A stretch of 54,310 bases of DNA from assembly GCF_000156375.1 (NCBI RefSeq), contig NZ_DS996359.1, positions 801,604 to 855,913 of the forward strand, in the 5' to 3' direction. This document shows, piece by piece, positions 44,326 through 52,789 of the stretch (the stretch's first letter is position 1; every line of letters starts with the position of its first letter). The translations under genes and the position numbers were made by a program. The notes beneath the pieces are model-generated. The model was not told where the DNA came from. It saw nothing but the letters and a program-made list of their open reading frames with translations, and made no database searches. The stretch is from Desulfovibrio piger ATCC 29098 (lineage in GTDB: Bacteria; Desulfobacterota; Desulfovibrionia; Desulfovibrionales; Desulfovibrionaceae).

Positions 44326-45525
44326 CTACAGGCAGGGTCCCTGCAGATAGAGCTCCACCGGTTCGCGCACATTGAGGGTCTCGACCTTGGTCATCCTGCC
44401 GGAGGCAATGTCGCAGATATGGCGGATGAGCTTTTCCCCGGTCTCCTCAATGCTGGCTTTTTCCGAGATGACGACGCCGGAGTTGAAATCGATCTCCAGT
44501 TTGCCGTGGTCATAGGCGCGGGGGTTGCCCGTGGCGAAAAGGATGGGAGCCACGACGCCGGTATCGGCCACCGGCATCATGCACTTGTCGGGCATGGCGC
44601 CGCCGCCGAACTGGAAGATGTTGAGCACGGCCCCTGCGGAGGAGAAGCCCGCGAACAGGGCGGACGAGGACATCCAGGAGTCCATGTAGTTCAGGCCCGG
44701 GGCAGAGGGGCTTTCACCGTAGCGCACGCACTGCATGATGGGCTTGGTGCCGGCCTTGGCGATGGCACCAAGGGACTTCTCTTCCAGCGTGGTCAGGCCG
44801 GCTTCGATATTGGCGGGGATGGGATTGATGCTGCGGATGTCCTGGCCGGTGGCCTTGGCTTCTTCCTCGACCTTGCGCACGCAGGAAAGGAAGACATCGC
44901 GCTGTCCGGCATCGGCAAAACGGCGGGCGACGATCTCTTCGGCGCCGATGACTTCGGTGGTTTCCGAGAAAATGGCCGTACCGCCGGCATCGCACAGGCG
45001 GTCGAAGACATAGCCGATGACGGGGTTGCCGGCCATGCCCGACGTAGCGTCGGAATAGCCGCATTTGACCGCGATGCACAGTTTGCCCCAGTCCACTTCC
45101 TCGCGGCGCTGGGCACTGCACAGTTCGGCCAGATGGCGGGCTTTCTGGATGCCGAGGCCGATGCAGGCGGCATGGCCGCCGTCACGGCTGATGAAAAGGG
45201 TCTCCACGGGCTTGCCGGAGGCCATGATGTTTTCCACGATGTTTTCGTAGGTGAATTCGGCATAGCCGCCATCAGGCTTGTTGCCCACCAGGAGCACGCC
45301 GCCCACGTTGGGGTTTTTGGCCAGGCCGGTGATGACCCGGGCCATGGTCTCACGGTCATCACGGCTGCGCCCGTTTTCGTTGGGGCCCACATACAGGCGC
45401 GTGCCGCGCACGGAGCTGGCGATCATATAGGCCAGTGTCGCGACGTTACGGGTGATGCCCACCACAAGGACATGGTTGCGGATGCCCACTTTGCCGTTTT
45501 CGCGTACGAATCCCCAGAATTTCAT
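44326..45525 (-). CDS. UxaA/SuyB-type lyase, large catalytic subunit
   Basis: 399 residues of the galactarate/altronate dehydratase C-terminal family. Key segments are MKFWGFVRENGKVGIRNHVLV at the start, CGYSDATSGMAGNP, GGTAIFSETTEVIGAEE, and a C-terminal GNPRAYDHGKLEIDFNSGVV. In altronate dehydratase this part is fused to a SAF domain; here the SAF part is a separate gene just upstream, as in (2R)-sulfolactate sulfo-lyase SuyA-SuyB, which releases sulfite and pyruvate. For a sulfite-respiring organism that would be attractive, but a sugar-acid dehydratase is equally possible. Start at 45525, one base after the SAF stop. Confidence 0.82.
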   Translation of the reverse strand: MKFWGFVRENGKVGIRNHVLVVGITRNVATLAYMIASSVRGTRLYVGPNENGRSRDDRETMARVITGLAKNPNVGGVLLVGNKPDGGYAEFTYENIVENIMASGKPVETLFISRDGGHAACIGLGIQKARHLAELCSAQRREEVDWGKLCIAVKCGYSDATSGMAGNPVIGYVFDRLCDAGGTAIFSETTEVIGAEEIVARRFADAGQRDVFLSCVRKVEEEAKATGQDIRSINPIPANIEAGLTTLEEKSLGAIAKAGTKPIMQCVRYGESPSAPGLNYMDSWMSSSALFAGFSSAGAVLNIFQFGGGAMPDKCMMPVADTGVVAPILFATGNPRAYDHGKLEIDFNSGVVISEKASIEETGEKLIRHICDIASGRMTKVETLNVREPVELYLQGPCL

Positions 45526-45526
45526 G

Positions 45527-45820
45527 CTAGTCCCCCTTCTTGTCGCCGCGGCCGCGGGTACCTTCGACATTGTGGATATGGACGGACTGTCCAGGTTCGA
45601 TATCTTGTGATGCGACACCGATGACGCAGCCGTATTTGATGATCTGCTCTCCTTTCTGGATTTTTTTGATGGCGACCTTGAAACCGAACTTTATATTGTC
45701 GATAGCGGTGAGGGTATATGAGTCCTTTCCTACCGAGAAAGCGAACTGCTCGCCGGCCGGTATGTCGTCGAGTGCGTTGGCAACGTTGTCATTGCTGTTG
45801 ACTACAAGAGCATGGTTCAT
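45527..45820 (-). CDS. UxaA/SuyA-type lyase, small SAF-domain subunit
   Basis: 97 residues. SAF-like fold with NVANALDDIPAGEQF, KFGFKVAIKKIQKGEQIIKYGCVIG and DIEPGQSVHIHNVEG, matching the N-terminal domain of altronate/galactarate dehydratases and the SuyA subunit. It probably completes the active site of the downstream large subunit. Stop and next start are separated by a single base, so the pair is translated together. AAGGAGG precedes the ATG. Confidence 0.85.
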   Translation of the reverse strand: MNHALVVNSNDNVANALDDIPAGEQFAFSVGKDSYTLTAIDNIKFGFKVAIKKIQKGEQIIKYGCVIGVASQDIEPGQSVHIHNVEGTRGRGDKKGD

Positions 45821-45859
45821 GAGTTCCTCCTTGCGTCGGGTATTTGTTGCCCTTTCTAC

Positions 45860-45875
45860 AGCAAAGTCCGTGCCA
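45860..45875 (-). promoter_or_regulatory. Consensus sigma-54 promoter of the lyase operon
   Basis: On the minus strand TGGCACG-GACT-TTGCT, a perfect match to the -24/-12 consensus, 40 bp before the SAF subunit start. Confidence 0.92.
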
Positions 45876-45937
45876 ATATTTAACTAGTTTGTTTTGTTGA
45901 TGAAAAAAATTTTTTATGAAAAAATGCCCCCAAGATA

Positions 45938-45970
45938 TTTCATTTTAAAACTATTTTGTTCAATATGAAC
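45938..45970. promoter_or_regulatory. AAAATGAAA activator site and GTTCA-ATA-TGAAC palindrome
   Basis: TTTCATTTTA at 45938-45947 repeats the core found at 42891-42920 and lies about 63 bp upstream of the lyase promoter. Next to it, GTTCA-ATA-TGAAC (45958-45970) is a palindrome with 5-bp arms just before the activator gene, a possible autoregulatory site. Confidence 0.55.
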
Positions 45971-45998
45971 CACAAAGAATCCCGTCCCTGGAGGCATC

Positions 45999-47819
45999 AT
46001 GAAACCCATCGCTGTGATCGCTCCTTACCCGGAGCTGGGCGCCATGTTCGAGCGGATGAAGTCTTTGCACGATATAGATTTTGATATCTATAATGCGTTA
46101 TGCGATGAGGCGATCCCCCTGACGCAAAAACTGATCGATGAAGGATGCAAGATCATCATCAGCCGTGGTGAAACGGCAACGATGATCAAAAATCAGCTCA
46201 ATCTGAGGGATTCTTACATCCTTGAGATCCCCATCACAGATTGTGACCGCCTCTCCATGCTGACAAAAGCCCTCGAATACGGGAACAGGATCGCCGTGGT
46301 CGGCTTTGGTGCGACCATGAACACCTCAAAGTTCATCAGCGGCATCATCAGCAAGGACGTATTCATCAAATTCTACAGGATAACAAGCGCTTCCGAGGTG
46401 GAGAACATCTGCAAGACCATCACGGACGACGGCTTCAGGATCATCGCCGGCACACCGCGAGCCACGGCCTATGCCGCCCGTTTCGGTGCCATAGGCATTC
46501 CCTTGCTCACGGAGTTTTCGACTGTGGAATCGGTATTTTCCGATGCCATCAAACTGATGGAGATATTCGATACCAAAGAGATCGTCCAGAAAGCACCGGA
46601 AGAGATATATAAGGTAAACTCTATCGTATTTGACTTTAATAACAATATCATATCAGACACGATAAAGATAGACAGCGCATCGAAGAAAAAAATCATCGCA
46701 AATGCCCGTCTTGTGAAAAAAGGGATGAATTCCTACGGGACGATACGCACAGCTTCAGGAAAGCTCCACTATATCATCAATTATGTGGGGAATACGGAAA
46801 AGAATGTGGCTTCGTGCTGCTATGTGTCCGAAGACAACCGGGCGCCTTCGGTAGCCAGGTTGAACACGTTCACCTTCGACGGCTTCGTCACCAATTCACC
46901 GCGTCTGAAAGAGACCATCGCCTATATGAAAGGCGTGGCGGCGAGCAATTCCACGCTCATCATCTATGGGGACACCGGCACGGGAAAAAGCGTCCTTGCG
47001 GCGGCCATCCATGATGCCAGCCCGCGCCGGGACAAGCCCTTCATCAGCTTCAACTGTGCCACCATCCCGGAGACGCTGATCGAGAGCGAACTGTTCGGCT
47101 ATTATGGCGGTGCGTTCACCGGGGCGAACAAAAAAGGCAAGAAAGGGTATTTCGAGCTCGCGCACGGGGGGACCATCTTTCTGGACGAGGTCAACGAGCT
47201 TTCCCAGTCGGCACAGACCAAGATCCTCAAATTCCTGGAGGACAGGACCTTCATCCCCATCGGTTCCGAGGAATCGGTGAGCGTGGACGTGCGCGTCATC
47301 TGCGCCACCAATGGCCGTTTGCGGCAACTCATGGAGCAGGGGGCCTTCCGCAAGGACCTGTATTACAGGCTCAGCGTGTTCGAGTTCATCATCCCGCCGC
47401 TGCGGGAGCGCCCGGAGGATATCGCCCCCATCGCCTCGAAATTCGTGGCGGAATTCAACAGGGTGCACCAGCACAACTTCCGGCTGACGCCCGCCCTGAT
47501 CCGTCGATTGCGGGATCATGACTATCCCGGCAACGTGCGGCAGCTGCGCAACGTCATCGAGCGGCTCGTGGTCATCTCCAAGCTGGGCATGCCGCTCGAT
47601 TTCGCCTTCCGGGTCCCGGACCGGCAGGCCAGGCCGCCCCAGCAGGAGGCGAAGGACATGCCCATGGAACTGCGGCTGGTGGAACGGCAGCATATCGCGC
47701 GGGTGCTGGAACTGGCCGGGCACAACAAGGACAAGGCCGCACGGATGCTCGGCATCTCCAAGTCCACGCTCTGGCGCAAATGTCACGAGATGCAGCTTGG
47801 GCAGGAAAATCCGGCCTGA
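45999..47819 (+). CDS. PrpR-type sigma-54 activator of the acid-utilisation regulon
   Basis: 606 residues. The N-terminal 195 residues are a PrpR_N sensor domain (KPIAVIAPYPELGAMFERM...IISRGETATMI...IGIPLLTEFSTVESV), known to bind catabolic intermediates such as 2-methylcitrate in PrpR. A PAS-like region (200-280) and an AAA+ domain follow: Walker A GDTGTGKS at 324-331, GGAFTGA loop, Walker B TIFLDEVNEL. The C-terminus has a Fis-type helix-turn-helix (NKDKAARMLGISKSTLWRK). Divergent from the lyase operon with its sigma-54 promoter, it is the obvious activator. The first 700 bp are AT-rich relative to the rest. Confidence 0.92.
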   Translation: MKPIAVIAPYPELGAMFERMKSLHDIDFDIYNALCDEAIPLTQKLIDEGCKIIISRGETATMIKNQLNLRDSYILEIPITDCDRLSMLTKALEYGNRIAVVGFGATMNTSKFISGIISKDVFIKFYRITSASEVENICKTITDDGFRIIAGTPRATAYAARFGAIGIPLLTEFSTVESVFSDAIKLMEIFDTKEIVQKAPEEIYKVNSIVFDFNNNIISDTIKIDSASKKKIIANARLVKKGMNSYGTIRTASGKLHYIINYVGNTEKNVASCCYVSEDNRAPSVARLNTFTFDGFVTNSPRLKETIAYMKGVAASNSTLIIYGDTGTGKSVLAAAIHDASPRRDKPFISFNCATIPETLIESELFGYYGGAFTGANKKGKKGYFELAHGGTIFLDEVNELSQSAQTKILKFLEDRTFIPIGSEESVSVDVRVICATNGRLRQLMEQGAFRKDLYYRLSVFEFIIPPLRERPEDIAPIASKFVAEFNRVHQHNFRLTPALIRRLRDHDYPGNVRQLRNVIERLVVISKLGMPLDFAFRVPDRQARPPQQEAKDMPMELRLVERQHIARVLELAGHNKDKAARMLGISKSTLWRKCHEMQLGQENPA

Positions 47820-48016
47820 TGGCCGGAAACGGGACTAGCGAAGCTGGGAACGTTCTCCCGGCAGGCACAGGGGCTGTACGGGGGATGTCCCGCCGTCCGG
47901 CAGCGCCCCCCGGACGGTCGGCAGGGGCCGCTGCATGATTGCCCCGGCAGAAAGATCCCCTCTGTGACGGATCAGGAGAGGCCGGACAGGGCATAGGGAT
48001 CCGCGATCCCGTTTGC

Positions 48017-49882
48017 TCAGCCCTCCAGACCTTTCAGCTTCTCGTGCAGCAGGGCCGCCCTGGAAGCCCCGATGCCGGGCAGGCGGCGCAGGTCGTCAAC
48101 ACCGGCGGCCCGCATGGCCTCCAGGCTGCCGAAGGTCTCCCAGAGCAGGCGCGCCGTGGCCGGGCCGATGCCGGGCAGACGCATGAGTTCGCCGGAAAGG
48201 GCGGCCTGACCGCGTGCCTTGCGGTGACGGCCGATGGCGAAGCGGTGGGTGGCGTCGCGCACGTTCTGCAAAAAGAGCAGTTCCGCGCAGCCTTCGCGCA
48301 GGGGCAGGGGATTGCTGCGGCCGGGCAGGAAGATGCGGTCGGCCACGTTGCCCGCGCGCCGGTCGGCATGACCTGCCTCGTCCCGGGCCTTGGCGATGGC
48401 CGCCAGCGGGAAGAAGTCCGGCTTGCCCGCGTCGTTCAGGGCGCGTTCCACCACGGCCAGCTGGCCGCGGCCCCCGTCGATGAGCATCAGGTCGGGCCAG
48501 GGCGGGCCGCTTTCCAGACGCCGGGCCACCCAGTCATAAAGCGTACCGTAATCGTCGCCGCCGTCGGGCATGGCATAGGCCCGGTACTGGTCGGGGCTGG
48601 GGCGACCGTCCTCATAGACCACCATGCCCACGCGGGTCTGGCGGCCGCCGGTATGGGACACGTCCACGCATTCGATGCGCCGGGGCACGTCCGGCAGATG
48701 CAGGGCCCGCGCCAGCCGTTCCAGCAGGGGCGTTTCTTCCAGCTTTTCGCGCCGCCGAGCCTCTTCGCGGGCATTGGACTGGGCCACGTCCACCAGACGG
48801 TTGTCGGCCGGGTTCTGCGGCGCCACCAGCCGCACCGGGCCGCCGCGCCGCTCGGAAAGGGCCTGTTCCAGCAGGCTGCGTTCGTCGGGGGCCTCGTCCG
48901 TGCCGCCGTCCTCCCCGTCAGTCTCCTGCACGGCCGCGGGCAGCCAGGGCAGCAGGATGCGCGGCGGCGGGGTGAGCTGTTCGTAATACTGGCCCACGAA
49001 GGAGAAGAGCAGCTCCGGCGCGTCGTCGAAGGTCAGGCCCGGCCAGTAGAAGGCCCGGCCGTCGGTCATGGCGCCGCCGCGCACGAAGACCAGCCCCAGG
49101 GCCAGGCCCCGTTCCGCCTGGAACAGCCCCAGCACGTCCATGTCGCCGCCGCCGGGCAGGACCGTGGCCTGTCGTTCCACGGTTTTTTCCACGGCGCGGA
49201 TCTGGTCGCGCAGCACAGCGGCCTGTTCGAATTCCAGCGCTTCCGCAGCGGCTTCCATGCGGCCGTGCAATTCCTTGAGCAGGGGATCGGCCTTGCCCTG
49301 CAAAAGGTCGCAGACGCGGCGCACGCCTTCGAAATAGTCCTCGGCCGTGACCAGTCCCATGCAGGGGGCCGGGCACTGGCCCATATGATGGTAGAGGCAG
49401 GGGCGCACGCGGTTCTTCATGGCCCGGTCGGAGCAGCGGCGCAGGGGGAAGGCCCGGTGCAGCAGCTTCCAGGTCTCGCGGGCGGCCAGTGAGGAGGTGA
49501 AGGGGCCAAAATAGCGGGCCCCGTCCCGCCGGGCCTTGCGCACCACCTCCAGACGGGGGAAGGGGTGCTTGATGTTCACGCGGAAGAGCACGTACTGCTT
49601 GTCGTCACGCAGCACGATATTGTAATGCGGCCGGTATTTTTTGATGAGGCTGGCTTCCAGCAGCAGGGCTTCTTTTTCCGTGGTGGTGGTCAGGAATTCG
49701 ATGCTCTGCGCGTGGGCCAGCATGGCCTTGGTTTTGGCGGGCAGGCCTTCGGGGCGGAAATAGGAGAGCACGCGGCGGCGCAGGATGCGCGCCTTGCCCA
49801 CATAGATGACCTGGCCTTTGCCGTCCCGGTACAGATAGACACCGGGCGAGAGCGGGATGGAAGAAGGATCGGGTTTCTGCAT
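48017..49882 (-). CDS. uvrC: Excinuclease ABC subunit C
   Basis: 621 residues. N-terminal GIY-YIG nuclease PLSPGVYLYRDGKGQVIYVGKARILRRRVLSYF, a UVR motif around LHGRMEAAAEALEFEQAAVLRDQIRAVE, the RNase H-like nuclease (IECVDVSHTGGRQTRVGMVVYEDG, with its catalytic Asp), and two helix-hairpin-helix motifs at the end (LPGIGPATA and LPGIGASRA). Makes both incisions in nucleotide excision repair. It marks the right edge of the accessory block. The 197 bp downstream, to the regulator, show no gene. Confidence 0.96.
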   Translation of the reverse strand: MQKPDPSSIPLSPGVYLYRDGKGQVIYVGKARILRRRVLSYFRPEGLPAKTKAMLAHAQSIEFLTTTTEKEALLLEASLIKKYRPHYNIVLRDDKQYVLFRVNIKHPFPRLEVVRKARRDGARYFGPFTSSLAARETWKLLHRAFPLRRCSDRAMKNRVRPCLYHHMGQCPAPCMGLVTAEDYFEGVRRVCDLLQGKADPLLKELHGRMEAAAEALEFEQAAVLRDQIRAVEKTVERQATVLPGGGDMDVLGLFQAERGLALGLVFVRGGAMTDGRAFYWPGLTFDDAPELLFSFVGQYYEQLTPPPRILLPWLPAAVQETDGEDGGTDEAPDERSLLEQALSERRGGPVRLVAPQNPADNRLVDVAQSNAREEARRREKLEETPLLERLARALHLPDVPRRIECVDVSHTGGRQTRVGMVVYEDGRPSPDQYRAYAMPDGGDDYGTLYDWVARRLESGPPWPDLMLIDGGRGQLAVVERALNDAGKPDFFPLAAIAKARDEAGHADRRAGNVADRIFLPGRSNPLPLREGCAELLFLQNVRDATHRFAIGRHRKARGQAALSGELMRLPGIGPATARLLWETFGSLEAMRAAGVDDLRRLPGIGASRAALLHEKLKGLEG

Positions 49883-49973
49883 GGCCCCATGCTACAGGCG
49901 GGCACGGGGCAGGGCAAGCCATGGCAGGATGCGGGGAGCAGGGGGCATCCCCCGCTCCCCATAAAGATACTGC

Positions 49974-51095
49974 CTACGGACAGCTGATGACGCCCTCGGA
50001 CCACAGGCAGCCGCCGCAGGTGGGGGCATCGTTGCCGAAGCAGTCGGTAAGGCCCTGTTCCCAGTTCTCGCACAGGCTGCAGCGGTAGCAGGGCGAGAAT
50101 TCGAAATTGCGCACCCGGCGGCGGAAGTCGATATAGTCCGGGGCGTTCCAGATCTCGTCCAGCCCCTGTTCCGCCAGATCGCCGAAAAAGTGGCTGCGGG
50201 TCTCGCGCTGTTTCTGGCGCCAGTAAAGGGTGGCGTTGCGCAGCAGGGACATGCAGGGGCTGACATGGCCGTCGAATTTGACGAAGGCCATGCCCTCGTC
50301 GATGAAGCGGCAGTGCCGGGCCGCCCGGCTGACGCGCTGGCCGGACAGGTAGACGCTGCACATGGACGTGGAGAGCAGGCTGCGCAGGCCTTCCTGGGCC
50401 GCCGGATCCTGCCAGTCCATGAGCGGCAGGTGGATGCGCGGCGAGCTCTCCATGGGCGCGGGGTCGCCCAGGCCCCAGTCCACCACGTTGTTGTAGAGCA
50501 CTTCCGAGGCCGTATGCTCGTCCGTGGGGATGACGTTGGAGATGTTGACCTCGTTCACCTTGTAATAGGTGGAGAAATAGGGCAGCAGGGCCAGCTCGTG
50601 GGCATTGCTCTTCATGACCACGAAGGCCACGCCCAGACGTACGGTCCTGTCCAGGCGGGCGCGCTGGCGGTTGAACTCCACGATATGTTCCTTGACCAGC
50701 GCCAGCTGGCTGTTGCGGCGGATCTGGGCATAGCGGCCGTCGTCCAGGGCGTCGATGGACAGCCAGAGCATGTCCAGACCGGCATCCAGCAGCTCGGCCG
50801 TACGCCGGGCATCCAGCAGGGTCCCGTTGCTCAGCAGTTCCACGCGTTTGCCCAGCGAGGAGGCCGTGCGCACCATCTCCACGATGTCCGGGTGGGCCAG
50901 GGGCTCGCCCATGCCGCCGAAAAAGACGGTCTCCACGCTGTCGGGCATGGTCGTCATGGCCTTGTGGAAGGTCTCCGGCCGCATGTCGCCGATGACCTCG
51001 TTCTTCCAGCTGTTGCGGAAACACATCTTGCAGCGCAGGTTGCAGCGCGCTGTGGGTTCTATGTAGAGCTTTTTCAGACAGTCATCGGACGGCAT
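49974..51095 (-). CDS. Radical SAM/SPASM-domain protein
   Basis: 373 residues. Radical SAM motif CNLRCKMC (CxxxCxxC) at about residue 18, GGMGEPLAHPD, and a SPASM-type C-terminus with cysteines in HVSPCMSLL and CYRCSLCENW...CFGNDAPTCGGCLW that bind auxiliary Fe-S clusters. The layout resembles radical SAM maturases associated with tungsten-cofactor oxidoreductases and peptide-modifying enzymes; no such partner is encoded next to it. Start at 51095, with AGGAG upstream; a much longer open frame has an Arg/Pro-rich unrelated extension. Confidence 0.8.
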   Translation of the reverse strand: MPSDDCLKKLYIEPTARCNLRCKMCFRNSWKNEVIGDMRPETFHKAMTTMPDSVETVFFGGMGEPLAHPDIVEMVRTASSLGKRVELLSNGTLLDARRTAELLDAGLDMLWLSIDALDDGRYAQIRRNSQLALVKEHIVEFNRQRARLDRTVRLGVAFVVMKSNAHELALLPYFSTYYKVNEVNISNVIPTDEHTASEVLYNNVVDWGLGDPAPMESSPRIHLPLMDWQDPAAQEGLRSLLSTSMCSVYLSGQRVSRAARHCRFIDEGMAFVKFDGHVSPCMSLLRNATLYWRQKQRETRSHFFGDLAEQGLDEIWNAPDYIDFRRRVRNFEFSPCYRCSLCENWEQGLTDCFGNDAPTCGGCLWSEGVISCP

Positions 51096-51597
51096 GGACT
51101 TCTCCTGCTGTGCGCGGGCCGGGAAGGCGGGCGCCGGTTGGGCGACGGTCTTTCCGACATAGCACAGTCCGGGCAAAAGGTCGATGCGGCGTGCTCCGGG
51201 ACAGGGAAGTTGTTCCTTTTGGCACATGCGGCGGGCAGGGAGAGGGCAGATGGCATGGAGAGGCTTCCGTCCCCGTGGATACACCGGCCTGCGGAGGCGC
51301 ATCGGGCATCGCGTCATGAGCGTATCCTTGGGGAACAAGGGCCGTTGCCCCTTTCGGCAGGGGCGGATATCCCGCCTCCTTTGTCCGCATGGTGGATGCC
51401 TGCGGAGCGGCAGGCGCGGCATCCCTCCAGTCATTGGGCCTTGCCGTGGGGCAGACTGGCGAGGGAGGAGGGGGCATCATCCCGCCGGGATGGCAGGAGA
51501 ATGCCCATTCTTGTCTTGCCGCCGGAGGCAAAGCCCTGTATGAGCCATGACGGCGGCAGGGGCACGGCTCCATGCCGGGGCGAAAAAGGAGGATGCC
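51096..51597. other. Divergent intergenic region, no gene seen
   Basis: About 500 bp between the radical SAM gene and the TSUP permease. No ribosome-site-supported frame, tRNA or clear promoter could be found; presumably it holds both promoters. Confidence 0.45.
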
Positions 51598-52335
51598 ATG
51601 CCCGATGCACTTGATATCTTTGTTTTTGTCTGCTGGTTCGCCGGTGGTTTCGTTTCCGGTGTCAGCGGCATCGGCGGCACCATGTTCGCCTTCCCCTTCC
51701 TGGCGCTGGCCATCCCCATGCATGCCCTCATCCCTTTGAGCTGCCTAGTCTGCTTTTTCAAGGATGCCTGCATGATCGCCATGCATGTGCGCTTTTGCCG
51801 TTTCGATGCCATGCCCTGGCTGCTGCTGGGCGCGGTGCCCGGCTCCTTTGCGGGCGTCTATCTGTTGCAGATCTGCTCCGGTGCCGTGCTGCAAGGCATC
51901 GTGGGCATCCTGCTGCTGTTCTTCGTGTACTGGCAGCTCTATGTGCATGGCGGGCGCGGCGGCGGGGCCCGCTTGCAGCCGGTGGGCGTGGCCTGCGGCT
52001 TCGGTGCCGGCCTGCTGGGCACGGGCATCGCCCTGGACGGGCCGCCCATGGCCGCCTTTGGCCTGGCCGTGGGCTGGGAACCGCGCGTCTTTCTGGGCAC
52101 GGTGAGCGTCTTCTTCATGCTGCGCGGCATCATTACCCTGGTACTGCAATGGTGGCACGGCTTCTTCACGCCCGAGGTATTGGGCATGGCCATGTACGGG
52201 ACGCCCGGCGTGATGCTGGGTAGCCTGGCGGCCTTCCCTGTGGTCAAGCGCATCAACGTGCTTCTGTTCCGCCGTGTCCTGCTGGGCATCATCGCCATCT
52301 GCGGTGTGGTCTGCCTGGTGCGCTCCATCTGGTAG
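51598..52335 (+). CDS. TSUP (TauE/SafE) family permease
   Basis: 245 residues with 7-8 membrane segments. The two half-repeat signatures are CWFAGGFVSGVSGIGGTMFAFPFLAL near the N-terminus and GVACGFGAGLLGTGIALDGPPMAAFGLAVGW in the middle. TSUP carriers move sulfite, sulfonates, sulfoacetate or other organic anions across the inner membrane. No partner genes indicate the substrate. ATG at 51598 has an AAGGAGG 6 nt upstream. Confidence 0.88.
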   Translation: MPDALDIFVFVCWFAGGFVSGVSGIGGTMFAFPFLALAIPMHALIPLSCLVCFFKDACMIAMHVRFCRFDAMPWLLLGAVPGSFAGVYLLQICSGAVLQGIVGILLLFFVYWQLYVHGGRGGGARLQPVGVACGFGAGLLGTGIALDGPPMAAFGLAVGWEPRVFLGTVSVFFMLRGIITLVLQWWHGFFTPEVLGMAMYGTPGVMLGSLAAFPVVKRINVLLFRRVLLGIIAICGVVCLVRSIW

Positions 52336-52431
52336 ACGCCGGACAGCGGGAAAGGCAGTCGGGGATCGGGCGGCCGCGGCGGATGTTTTTTGTTCCTTGC
52401 AAAAAAAAATTGCAGATTCCAAAATTTTTGC

Positions 52432-52460
52432 TTGACCTCCGACAGCATTTCCCATACATA
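52432..52460 (+). promoter_or_regulatory. Promoter of tRNA-Glu
   Basis: TTGACC (52432-52437), 17-bp spacer, TACATA (52455-52460), 15 bp before the mature tRNA. Confidence 0.75.
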
Positions 52461-52475
52461 AAACGAGTTCGATGC

Positions 52476-52552
52476 GTCCCCATCGTCTAGCCGGCCCAGG
52501 ACAACGGCCTTTCACGCCGTCGACAGGGGTTCAAATCCCCTTGGGGACGCCA
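52476..52552 (+). tRNA. tRNA-Glu (anticodon TTC)
   Basis: Acceptor GTCCCCA/TGGGGAC, anticodon stem CGGC/GCCG with loop CTTTCAC, T arm AGGGG-TTCAAAT-CCCCT, discriminator G and encoded CCA. Confidence 0.95.
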
Positions 52553-52565
52553 ACAAGAGATTAAG

Positions 52566-52630
52566 GCACCTGCAGTGATGCGGGTGCTTTTTTCGTTTCA
52601 GCCCTTGCGGGAGGCCGCAAGGGCTTTTTT
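52566..52630 (+). terminator. Two terminators after tRNA-Glu
   Basis: First: GCACC...GGTGC stem followed by TTTTTT. Second: AGCCCTTGCGG-GAGG-CCGCAAGGGCT (perfect 11-bp stem, 52600-52625) followed by TTTTTTG. Confidence 0.88.
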
Positions 52631-52724
52631 GTTCAGGACATATTTGCGCGAGCGTCCACGGGGAATTGGCGTTGCCTCAGGCAAGGTCACGTGCCTGTGA
52701 CGGAAATCTGGTTTTCGAACAGAA

Positions 52725-52763
52725 CAGCCGCCGCATCGGGGCATCCCGGACGGACGGCGGCTG
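52725..52763 (-). terminator. Terminator of the porin gene
   Basis: Stem CAGCCGCCG (52725-52733) and CGGCGGCTG (52755-52763); on the minus strand it is followed by TTCTGTTC. It lies 27 bp past the porin stop. Confidence 0.6.
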
Positions 52764-52789
52764 CGAAAAGCGGAGCTCCAGTCTGCGGT

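Noticed and set aside
45958..45970. GTTCA-ATA-TGAAC as the main activator site for both acid-utilisation operons
   Set aside because: It occurs only once and not before tctC; the AAAATGAAA core is the element shared by both promoters.
49974..51434. Longer version of the radical SAM protein starting at 51434
   Set aside because: The extra 113 residues are Arg/Pro/Cys-rich with no similarity, whereas the ATG at 51095 has a ribosome site and sits just before the CxxxCxxC motif.
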